From contig DAVB01000061.1 in assembly GCA_002505455.1 (NCBI GenBank), forward strand, positions 1,165 through 12,173: a stretch of 11,009 bases of DNA, in the 5' to 3' direction. This DNA is from Euryarchaeota archaeon UBA52. GTDB taxonomy: Archaea; Thermoplasmatota; Poseidoniia; Poseidoniales; Thalassarchaeaceae. The position numbers and the translations under genes are program-made. The notes under the pieces are model-generated. The model worked only from the letters and a program-made list of their open reading frames with translations. It ran no database searches and was not told the origin of the DNA. Shown piece by piece: positions 1 through 5,972 of this stretch. Each line of letters opens with the position of its first letter. Positions within the stretch are counted from its first letter, which is position 1.

Positions 1-1
1 A

Positions 2-1966
2 GAGGTTGGTCACGATACTGGCAGCATACATCTGAAGATAGGTGTCGGGGACATCGATTCATATCTCGATCCGGATTCACATGAGGGCGGAACGCCCCAT
101 ATCCAAATCTACCTTATGGCGGCCAATGCAGTTGACAACAATGTTGCTCAGGCGAATTTCCACACCTACTACGGGATGGAGTCGCTTAACATGCCGACTA
201 CGAAGATGCTGTGGTTCGATTTCAATCAACTCCGGGATGATGGGCGTATGACGTACAACACATTCCAATCACAGGGCAACGAAGAGTGGTCAATTACGTC
301 ACAAGGGGCATTGGGGCTAATTGTGGCTGATGAGGTCTTCGAGGTAGAGATACCCTGGTCTACTGCTGATTTAGAGCCGAATGGCTTCACTAGGCTCCGC
401 ATCGTTAGCAGCGTGTACCAAAGTAGAGCCGCTGGAGGCGGGAACGATATCGAATTGGCACCCTCGCCACCGATCCAGATTTCTATGCCCGATCTGGAAT
501 CGTGGGTTAAAATCCTCGACATGCAAGACCCGACTGGGGATGAGACGGGTGATGGCGACTACACATACCCTCTAGCGGGGGACTTTTCACCTGGAGCGGG
601 GCTGTTTGATCTTGAGCATGCGACAATCGAACAAAGCGCATGGAATGTGAGATTCACATTCAGGATGGCTGAGATTACCAATAGCTGGAATATGATGTGG
701 GGCTGGTCTCATGCCAATATTCAGATCTATGTGGATTCGGCACCTGGAGGCAATCAGGACCTGTTGCCGGGCACATACGCAGAGACATCGCCAGAATGGG
801 GCTGGGAATCTGCGGTCATGCTCGTGGGCGAGGCGGGACCGGTCTATGGTATGACTCACGAATCATCTACACGAATAACCACGGGGATAGAAGCTCAGGC
901 GAATCCAGAAACGAATACGATTGTCGCGACTATCTCAAAATCGATAATCGGAGGGGATCTAGCTACATCCAGATTCCTCATAGTCGTAGGGAGCCAGGAC
1001 GGTTATGGAGAAGGGAAGCTCCGAGCTGTCGATGAGTCGGCCTCTACATGGGTCGCCGGAGGCGGCGCGCCAGCGAATCCGACCAACTTACAGAAATACC
1101 ACTCAACCATCTGGGATGTGCTCCTTCCGGAAAGCGTTGATCAGGAGGCTATGCTGAACTCATATGACGTCAGTATGATGGAATATGCTGAACTCCGCGG
1201 CGTTGAACTGCCACCCATCGAACAGCAGGTGTACGGATTGACCGTGAGCGAAGTGACTGGCAACTCCGCGTTGTTGACGTGGTCCTCTGCCAAATCCGGC
1301 CAGATGAATCTGCGCGTGACCGGCGTTGGGGGGGATGTCATGGATGAAACGTGGGCATCTTCCAGCTCTGACCACGTATACGTCGTTTCAAGCATGAGCC
1401 CTGGAGAAGAATACACCGTAACGATCAGTGCCGATGGGGTCAGTATTAGCACATCATTCACCACTCCTGCAGAAGTTGATACTGAGGCCCCGGAGATACT
1501 GGGTGCTGAGTATGAAGTCGATGATGGTGCTTACCACCTGACCTTCTTCACAACTGAACCCTCTTCGATAATCCTCGAGGTATGCACGGAAGTATCGTGC
1601 TCGTCTGCCGATATCGGCGATGAAGCGAATTATCCGACGGAACAAGTCCACCGCTACTCACTGGCTGTACCAGGAGGCAATCATACAGTGACGATTCATG
1701 CCATGGACGTAGCTGGAAACGATGGTTCCATGCTCCTAATCGAATCCGGTACCATATCGGACACGCAAGTAAACAATGGCACACAGAATGGAAATGGCAC
1801 GGATTCGGGAGATGGTGGCGAGAGTTCAGAGACGAATTCATTGGTCATGCCCCTGATCTTCGTAGTCATTGCTCTAGCCGCGGCGATTCTTGTCTTACAA
1901 GGTACGAGGAGACCATTATCCGACGATATGAAAGATGGCTCTTCGGACGTTGGAATTGAAGATTAG
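2..1966 (+). CDS. C-terminal part of a membrane-anchored surface protein with glucodextranase-C/DOMON-like modules (probable amylopullulanase-type enzyme; 5' partial)
   Basis: The frame is open from base 2, so the gene begins before the window; 654 residues are visible and the first internal ATG (116) is not a real start. Residues about 1-180 look like a DOMON-like beta-sandwich (FEVEIPW, then TRLRIVSS). Residues about 184-376 match the glucodextranase C-terminal module (PF09985-like), starting at GDGDYTYP, with IYVDSAPGG, a GYGEGKLR stretch, STWVAGGG and a closing WDVLLP. An FN3-like domain follows (about 408-490), then an Ig-like domain (about 493-583) with CTEVSC, possibly a disulfide. Next come an Asn/Gly/Thr/Ser-rich linker with NGT sequons (about 590-613), one hydrophobic helix (about 614-634), and a short tail starting with Arg-Arg. 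This architecture is known at the C-terminus of archaeal amylopullulanases and glucodextranases. The catalytic domain is not visible, so enzyme identity is inferred. The protein probably sits outside the cell, held by its C-terminal helix. The phosphorylase gene starts 15 nt downstream, suggesting one operon for alpha-glucan use. Confidence 0.75.
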   Translation, partial: EVGHDTGSIHLKIGVGDIDSYLDPDSHEGGTPHIQIYLMAANAVDNNVAQANFHTYYGMESLNMPTTKMLWFDFNQLRDDGRMTYNTFQSQGNEEWSITSQGALGLIVADEVFEVEIPWSTADLEPNGFTRLRIVSSVYQSRAAGGGNDIELAPSPPIQISMPDLESWVKILDMQDPTGDETGDGDYTYPLAGDFSPGAGLFDLEHATIEQSAWNVRFTFRMAEITNSWNMMWGWSHANIQIYVDSAPGGNQDLLPGTYAETSPEWGWESAVMLVGEAGPVYGMTHESSTRITTGIEAQANPETNTIVATISKSIIGGDLATSRFLIVVGSQDGYGEGKLRAVDESASTWVAGGGAPANPTNLQKYHSTIWDVLLPESVDQEAMLNSYDVSMMEYAELRGVELPPIEQQVYGLTVSEVTGNSALLTWSSAKSGQMNLRVTGVGGDVMDETWASSSSDHVYVVSSMSPGEEYTVTISADGVSISTSFTTPAEVDTEAPEILGAEYEVDDGAYHLTFFTTEPSSIILEVCTEVSCSSADIGDEANYPTEQVHRYSLAVPGGNHTVTIHAMDVAGNDGSMLLIESGTISDTQVNNGTQNGNGTDSGDGGESSETNSLVMPLIFVVIALAAAILVLQGTRRPLSDDMKDGSSDVGIED

Positions 1967-1968
1967 GC

Positions 1969-1974
1969 GGGTGG
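1969..1974 (+). promoter_or_regulatory. Ribosome binding site fixing the TTG start of the phosphorylase gene
   Basis: GGGTGG lies 6 nt before TTG 1981. No ATG or GTG is available in this frame between the upstream stop and the conserved IAYLSAEIGL motif, so this Shine-Dalgarno-like sequence supports the TTG start. It sits in the 14-nt gap after the upstream stop codon, consistent with reinitiation within an operon. Confidence 0.5.
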
Positions 1975-1980
1975 CTGTGT

Positions 1981-3609
1981 TTGATTGCCTATCTCAGTGC
2001 CGAAATAGGCCTGTACAGCGAATTGCACACATACTCCGGTGGCTTGGGAGTTTTAGCAGGCGATCATCTGAAATCTGCTGCAGACGAAGGTTTGGACATT
2101 GCAGCAGTGACGCTGCTATATCGAGAGGGGTATGGTAGGCAACATCTGGATGATGAGGGCAATCAAACCGAAACATACCCTGATCTAGACCCCAATAAGC
2201 ATCTCGAGGATACGGGCCTGGAATTATCCATACCCTTGGATGGATCGAAACTCAAGTCGAAAATTTGGAGGACTGTGATTCACGGACAGGGTGGTCACGA
2301 GGTTCCGGTGTACTTCCTCGACACTCGCCATACCAGCAACAACGAGAGGCACATCAGCCTGTCTGACCGGCTTTACGCAGGAGGTGACGAGATGCGTGTA
2401 CGTCAGGAGTACCTTCTCGGGGTCGGGGGAATAAGGGCACTCAAAATCCTGGGTCATTGGCCCCTGAAAGGCTTGCACTTGAATGAAGGTCACTGCTCGA
2501 TGGCCGCCCTTGAGATGATGCGTCAAGGATGGAGTAGGGAAGAGGTCTCTTCGAGAACCCTATTCACAACCCATACCCCTGTAGCCGCAGGGCATGATCG
2601 CTTCGAATGGGACCTTGTTGAGAGCGTTGTTGAAGACCTCATAGGGTCCGATGAGAAGAAAGCGGCGAGTGATGGGGGCCAGTGTTCAATGAGCCATCTC
2701 GGAATCGGTATGGCGGGCAATGTCAATGCTGTCTCGATTCTGAATGCAGAGGTTGCATCGGGGATGTTTCCTGAAGCTGATATCTCACCGATTACCAATG
2801 GGGTTCATCATCCGACATGGATATCGCCGACGATGTCGCGCCTGTATGACGAAGAATTACGAGGTTGGAGATTGGACGGCGATGTTTTACTTGAAGCAGG
2901 TACACTTAGCGAAACTGGGCTTGAGCGTGCACGGTCAGAGTCGCGCGCTGTCTTGCGCGAACTTGTCAGATCGATGACTGGCGTGAATCTCGATGGGAAT
3001 AGGCTTACGATAGGTTTTGCAAGACGTTTCGCGACTTACAAGCGTGCTTCGCTCGTATTCAGAGACATTCCGAGGCTCAATGAGATAGGTTCGGGCCAGA
3101 TTCAATTCGTCTTCTCCGGCAAAGCCCACCCCAAAGACGAAGGGGGGAAAGCCCTGATCAAGGAGATATTCGATGCTTCAAACAGACTCGAGGACATTCC
3201 TGTTGTTTTCCTGGAAGATTATTCCATGTCAACAGGCCTAGCGATGACCAGTGGAGTCGATGTTTGGCTCAATACCCCTGTAAGACCCATGGAAGCAAGT
3301 GGCACCTCCGGGATGAAAGCAGTCATGAACGGTGTTCCGAACCTTTCCATCTTGGACGGATGGTGGCCTGAAGCCTGCAATCACGGAGTGAATGGATGGG
3401 GAATTGGAAACAAGGAAGACTCTCGAGATGACGACAGGGATGCGAACGCACTGTACGATCTGCTGGAGAATGAGGTGCTACCTGCGTGGAAATCGAGTAG
3501 AGATAGATGGTTGTCCATGATGAGATCAGCTATCGTCGCAGGGTCTGCATTCACAGGACAGCGCATGATTCGAGAATACGAGAATATCTACGAGACGTTC
3601 GGAATGTGA
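1981..3609 (+). CDS. glgP: Alpha-glucan phosphorylase, compact GT35 (glycogen/starch phosphorylase) family
   Basis: This enzyme should release glucose 1-phosphate from the ends of alpha-1,4-glucans using phosphate and PLP, in the cytoplasm. The match runs end to end: IAYLSAEIGL and YSGGLGVLAGDHLKSAADEG at the N-terminus, HLNEGHCS, FTTHTPVAAGHDRF, ITNGVHHPTW (271-280), RRFATYKR (348-355), SGKAHPKDEGGK (from 379), then EASGTSGMK (438-446), where Lys446 is the expected PLP-binding lysine, and NGWGIGN. The start is a TTG with GGGTGG upstream. The protein has 542 residues. Related 'short' phosphorylases normally carry an extra N-terminal domain (DUF3417-type) before the IAYFSAEFG motif, and classical GlgP exceeds 800 residues. 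Here the protein begins directly at that motif, and the upstream gene ends 15 nt earlier, leaving no room for the domain. It lies between a surface glucan-binding protein gene and a CBM48 regulator gene, so it would handle imported or stored alpha-glucan. The family call is firm; the exact substrate (glycogen, maltodextrin or other) is not. Confidence 0.92.
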   Translation: MIAYLSAEIGLYSELHTYSGGLGVLAGDHLKSAADEGLDIAAVTLLYREGYGRQHLDDEGNQTETYPDLDPNKHLEDTGLELSIPLDGSKLKSKIWRTVIHGQGGHEVPVYFLDTRHTSNNERHISLSDRLYAGGDEMRVRQEYLLGVGGIRALKILGHWPLKGLHLNEGHCSMAALEMMRQGWSREEVSSRTLFTTHTPVAAGHDRFEWDLVESVVEDLIGSDEKKAASDGGQCSMSHLGIGMAGNVNAVSILNAEVASGMFPEADISPITNGVHHPTWISPTMSRLYDEELRGWRLDGDVLLEAGTLSETGLERARSESRAVLRELVRSMTGVNLDGNRLTIGFARRFATYKRASLVFRDIPRLNEIGSGQIQFVFSGKAHPKDEGGKALIKEIFDASNRLEDIPVVFLEDYSMSTGLAMTSGVDVWLNTPVRPMEASGTSGMKAVMNGVPNLSILDGWWPEACNHGVNGWGIGNKEDSRDDDRDANALYDLLENEVLPAWKSSRDRWLSMMRSAIVAGSAFTGQRMIREYENIYETFGM

Positions 3610-3660
3610 TATCAATTACTCAACAAGGACATTGATAAAAAAGAGGTATTGAGCAACTTC
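3610..3660 (+). promoter_or_regulatory. Candidate promoter/operator of the CBM48-HxlR regulator gene
   Basis: This 51-nt gap is AT-richer than its surroundings. It contains a perfect 7-bp inverted repeat, TATCAAT (3610-3616) and ATTGATA (3631-3637), with half-site centres 21 bp apart, i.e. two helical turns. A second, shorter pair is CTCAA (3619-3623) with TTGAG (3649-3653). The right half-site runs into a TATA-like stretch, TTGATAAAA (3632-3640), about 26 nt before ATG 3661/3664, the spacing expected for a leaderless archaeal transcript. GAGGT (3643-3647) could instead serve as a ribosome binding site, although 13 nt from ATG 3661 is long. Autoregulation by the downstream winged-helix protein is inference. 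Confidence 0.4.
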
Positions 3661-4350
3661 ATGATGGGCTCATCGAGAAAGACCGTGACTGATGTCTCGT
3701 TTGTCTTGTACGATGAGTCGAAGCGACTCAGAATGCCGCATGTCAAGGGGTCTTTCAATGACTGGAGTTTAGCTCCAATGGAGAAGGGGGAAGATGGCAT
3801 ATGGACCTACTCCCAGCCAATATACGCAGGGACATACGAATGGGGGATGGTTGAGCCCGATGGTTCCGAATGGGGCATATGGCTTCCAGAGAATGCAGGA
3901 CACAAGGTCAATCTCGTAGTCACTGTGAATCGCGCTGGACAAGTGGAGGGCGCGACGTCGATTCGCATACCTTCGAAGCCATTGGACAGGAGGAACGGAA
4001 TCGAGCCATTTCTGGATCTATCTGTTAGGGATAGGAAAGGCGTGTATGACCTTCTGAGACTTCTATCGAAAGCGAGCATGCTTAATGTCCTACACGTCAT
4101 AATATCTGCAAGAGAGCCGGTGAGATTTGGGAAAATACAGAGATTGGCAGGGACATCGGCCACGTCTCTCTCGAGGAGGCTGAAAGAGCTGGAGGGCTGT
4201 GGGCTGGTAAGACGAGCCACGCACAAGACCATACCTCCGACGGTGGAGTACCAGGCGACACAGGTGGCCTTCGAAATGGGCCCTTCGCTGATACAGTTGT
4301 ACAATTGGGCGATTGATAACCACGCTAAACTGGGATTTACGCAAGCGTGA
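3661..4350 (+). CDS. CBM48 (AMPK-type glycogen-binding) domain fused to an HxlR-type winged helix: putative glucan-responsive transcription regulator
   Basis: From ATG 3661 the protein has 229 residues. Residues about 10-91 form a CBM48/AMPK-beta-like glycogen-binding fold: GSFNDWS (30-36), the acidic MEKGEDGIWTYS segment, a YAGTYEWGM strand where the family has GrYeYkF, and a closing VNLVVTV strand. After a short basic linker, residues about 126-221 resemble the HxlR winged helix: PVRFGKIQRLAG, recognition-helix region LSRRLKELE (170-178), GLVRR, the wing PPTVEY (192-197), and an end in LIQLYNWA. The redox cysteine of some HxlR proteins is absent; the only Cys lies in the GCGLV segment. Its place after a phosphorylase gene and a surface glucan-binding gene suggests it binds alpha-glucan and adjusts transcription of this cluster. 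That role is inferred; I know of no characterised protein with this fusion. An alternative start is TTG 3649 (233 residues), but the GAGGT ribosome-site candidate ends only 1 nt before it. No signal peptide or membrane segment is seen. Confidence 0.82.
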   Translation: MMGSSRKTVTDVSFVLYDESKRLRMPHVKGSFNDWSLAPMEKGEDGIWTYSQPIYAGTYEWGMVEPDGSEWGIWLPENAGHKVNLVVTVNRAGQVEGATSIRIPSKPLDRRNGIEPFLDLSVRDRKGVYDLLRLLSKASMLNVLHVIISAREPVRFGKIQRLAGTSATSLSRRLKELEGCGLVRRATHKTIPPTVEYQATQVAFEMGPSLIQLYNWAIDNHAKLGFTQA

Positions 4351-4354
4351 ATTG

Positions 4355-4430
4355 TGGCGCCGACAGCAGGACTCGAACCTGCGACCTGCGGATTAACAGT
4401 CCGCCGCTCCACCAACTAAGCTATGTCGGC
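4355..4430 (-). tRNA. tRNA-Asn (anticodon GUU), CCA encoded
   Basis: Read on the minus strand, a full cloverleaf is present. The acceptor stem GCCGACA (4430-4424) pairs perfectly with TGTCGGC (4365-4359), followed by discriminator G (4358) and an encoded CCA (4357-4355). The D arm contains AGTTGG; the anticodon stem is GCGGA/TCCGC around loop CTGTTAA, giving anticodon GTT (Asn). The variable loop is short (AGGTC), and the T arm is GCAGG-TTCGAGT-CCTGC. There is no intron. Its 3' end lies 4 nt from the stop codon of the convergent regulator gene, and it follows guaAB on the same strand. Confidence 0.97.
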
Positions 4431-4498
4431 CCGTCCTGCGGCTGGACAGGCCCTTCATCAATGAATCGCTAGTAAGAATGCGAAAATTCGTAGCAATG
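4431..4498 (-). other. Intergenic stretch between guaAB and tRNA-Asn: small hairpin and weak TATA-like element
   Basis: A short hairpin can form next to the tRNA 5' end: GTCC (4433-4436) with GGAC (4444-4447) around a 7-nt loop, extendable by CC/GG (4431-4432, 4449-4450) across a bulged A. It could belong to a pre-tRNA leader or mark a guaAB transcript end. A TTCTTA element on the minus strand (4478-4473), about 45 nt before the mature tRNA, is a weak TATA candidate for a separate tRNA promoter. Both readings are tentative. Confidence 0.25.
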
Positions 4499-5443
4499 TC
4501 ATTCCCATTCAATGGTCCCGGGTGGTTTGTGCGTGATGTCATAGACAACCCTGTTGACGTGGCCTTTGAGAGAGTTGGTGATTTCAGTACTGATCCCGGA
4601 TAATACGTCATGAGGGATCGGAGAATACCTGGCGGACATACCATCCAAACTTGTCACGGCACGCACCACGATTGTCTCGCCGTGAACCCGCGTGTCGCCA
4701 TGGACACCAACTGAGCGAACGGGGAGAAGGGCTGCGAAGTATTGCCATGGAAGATCGCAAAGTCCGGACTCTGCCGCCTCCATGATCCTCCTTTCAACGA
4801 TATCACATGCTATCCTACAGGCATCGGCACGTTCTCTCGTGACATCGCCTAGCACTCGGACGGCTAGACCGGGCCCGGGGAAAGGCTGTCTCTCAGAGGA
4901 TGCGATGCCGAGATGTCGTGCGATTGCTCTGACTTCGTCCTTGTAGAAATCTCGCAGAGGTTCGACAATTGAGAGATCTATGTCCTCGGGTATACCACCC
5001 ACATTGTGATGGCTCTTGATGACGTCGCGCTCCCCGCCTCCTGATTCTATCCAGTCGGGTGCAATCGTCCCCTGGACCAGATATTTAGCGCCGATTTCAC
5101 GCTGCTCCTCTTCGAATACCCTGATGAACTGCTCCCCTATCGCTTTCCTCTTATCCTCAGGATCTGTTACCCCGTCCAATGAAGCAAAGAAGCGATCGGA
5201 TGCATCCACGACCTTGAGTTGTATGCCCATCTCGTCGAACATGGAAGATACCTCTTCAGACTCACCTAACCTCATGAGTCCCGTATCAACATAAACGCAA
5301 TGAAGCAGGTCACCTACAGCCCTGTGTGCTAAAACCGCAGCTACAGTGGAGTCGATTCCACCGCTGCATGCTATGATGGCAGTGTCGTCTATCCCCGACT
5401 TGAGGAGCTCTAGGGCCTCTTCGACGAGGTTTTCAGTCTTCAT
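4499..5443 (-). CDS. guaAB: GMP synthase, ATP-pyrophosphatase (synthetase) subunit B, archaeal stand-alone type
   Basis: This subunit adenylates XMP and replaces the adenylate with ammonia to give GMP, the last step of guanine nucleotide synthesis. The P-loop-like pyrophosphatase motif SGGIDST is at residues 27-33, followed by YVDTGLMR (51-58). Further family landmarks are QGTIAPDWIES, IKSHHNVGG, RQPFPGPGLAVRVLG, RSVGVHGDTR and the terminal KPPGTIEWE. At 314 residues it holds only the ATPase and dimerisation domains. The glutamine amidotransferase domain, fused in bacterial GuaA, is absent, as in archaea; the partner glutaminase subunit (GuaAA) is not in the window. Translation starts at ATG 5443 with GGGTGA (5453-5448) upstream, overlapping the purE stop; the gap to purE is 4 nt, so the two are almost surely co-transcribed and probably translationally coupled. 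Confidence 0.96.
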   Translation of the reverse strand: MKTENLVEEALELLKSGIDDTAIIACSGGIDSTVAAVLAHRAVGDLLHCVYVDTGLMRLGESEEVSSMFDEMGIQLKVVDASDRFFASLDGVTDPEDKRKAIGEQFIRVFEEEQREIGAKYLVQGTIAPDWIESGGGERDVIKSHHNVGGIPEDIDLSIVEPLRDFYKDEVRAIARHLGIASSERQPFPGPGLAVRVLGDVTRERADACRIACDIVERRIMEAAESGLCDLPWQYFAALLPVRSVGVHGDTRVHGETIVVRAVTSLDGMSARYSPIPHDVLSGISTEITNSLKGHVNRVVYDITHKPPGTIEWE

Positions 5444-5447
5444 CGTA

Positions 5448-5921
5448 TCACCCTTGAATCGATGAGTCGTCCGAGATGACCTTCTGAGTCATCTCATCCC
5501 TCCATGAGGCATAGGAGTCCGATAATTCAGAATCGCTTGAAGCCAGTATCTGGACAGCGAGGGCTCCCGCATTGTCCCCCCTGTCGACTCCAACTGTTGC
5601 AACAGGCATGCCCGGGGGCATCTGAACAATCGAGAGGAGTGAATCGAGGGGGACCTTGCCCCCAACTGGAACTCCTATCACCGGCTTGGACGTCATAGAT
5701 GCGATTACTCCAGGAAGAGCTGCGGCAACGCCTGCGATGCCGACGAATACTGTACATCCAGCCTCTTCCGCGGCTTCAATTATGCCCTCAAGATACTTTG
5801 GAGCACGGTGCGCTGATGCAACTCGTAACTCATATTCAATTCCAAAGCGATCCAGAATCGCGGTGCATTTCTGACCGACCGAAAGATCGGATTTTGAACC
5901 CATTACTATGCAGACGTCCAT
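5448..5921 (-). CDS. purE: PurE-family phosphoribosylaminoimidazole carboxylase / N5-CAIR mutase
   Basis: PurE makes 4-carboxy-aminoimidazole ribonucleotide (CAIR) in the purine pathway, either from N5-CAIR (with PurK) or directly from AIR and CO2. At 157 residues it has normal family length. GSKSD is at 8-12, the nucleotide/catalytic SAHR motif at 36-39, followed by AGVAAALPG (63-71), SKPVIGVPVGG, LLSIVQMPPGMPVATVG, and DNAGALAVQIL. The third motif normally reads AGGAAHLPG in class I enzymes; here the His position is Ala68. No PurK is in the window, so which reaction type it performs is undecided. The gene precedes guaAB by 4 nt. The last ~30 residues are polar and look like a variable tail. 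Confidence 0.95.
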   Translation of the reverse strand: MDVCIVMGSKSDLSVGQKCTAILDRFGIEYELRVASAHRAPKYLEGIIEAAEEAGCTVFVGIAGVAAALPGVIASMTSKPVIGVPVGGKVPLDSLLSIVQMPPGMPVATVGVDRGDNAGALAVQILASSDSELSDSYASWRDEMTQKVISDDSSIQG

Positions 5922-5972
5922 GCTACACGGCTGCGAAGGCGGTGCTAAAGCGTGACGGCTCGAAGCGCATCC
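5922..5972 (-). promoter_or_regulatory. Candidate purE promoter (leaderless)
   Basis: The 51-nt gap between the membrane-protein gene and purE has CTTTAG on the minus strand (5950-5945), centred about 26 nt before the A of the purE ATG. That is the usual archaeal TATA-to-start distance for a leaderless message, and no clear ribosome binding site precedes purE. The match to a TATA box is weak, and the gap is short enough that read-through from the gcvP genes is equally possible. Confidence 0.25.

Noticed and set aside
116..118. ATG 116 as the start of the surface protein gene
   Set aside because: The frame is open without a stop to base 2, and the preceding residues continue the same beta-sandwich domain; no ribosome binding site is evident.
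697..1035. 112-residue open frame on the plus strand within the surface protein gene
   Set aside because: It lies fully inside the long frame that carries recognisable glucodextranase-C features and has no family likeness itself.
3610..3637. Inverted repeat as an intrinsic-type terminator of the phosphorylase gene
   Set aside because: The 14-nt loop is large, the stem is AT-rich and weak, and it is followed by a run of A rather than T on the transcribed sense strand.
3807..4415. 202-residue open frame on the minus strand across the regulator gene and tRNA
   Set aside because: Its N-terminal part is a translation of the tRNA-Asn gene (VAGSSPAVGAT-type, a common false ORF), and the rest lies antisense to the well-supported CBM48-HxlR gene.
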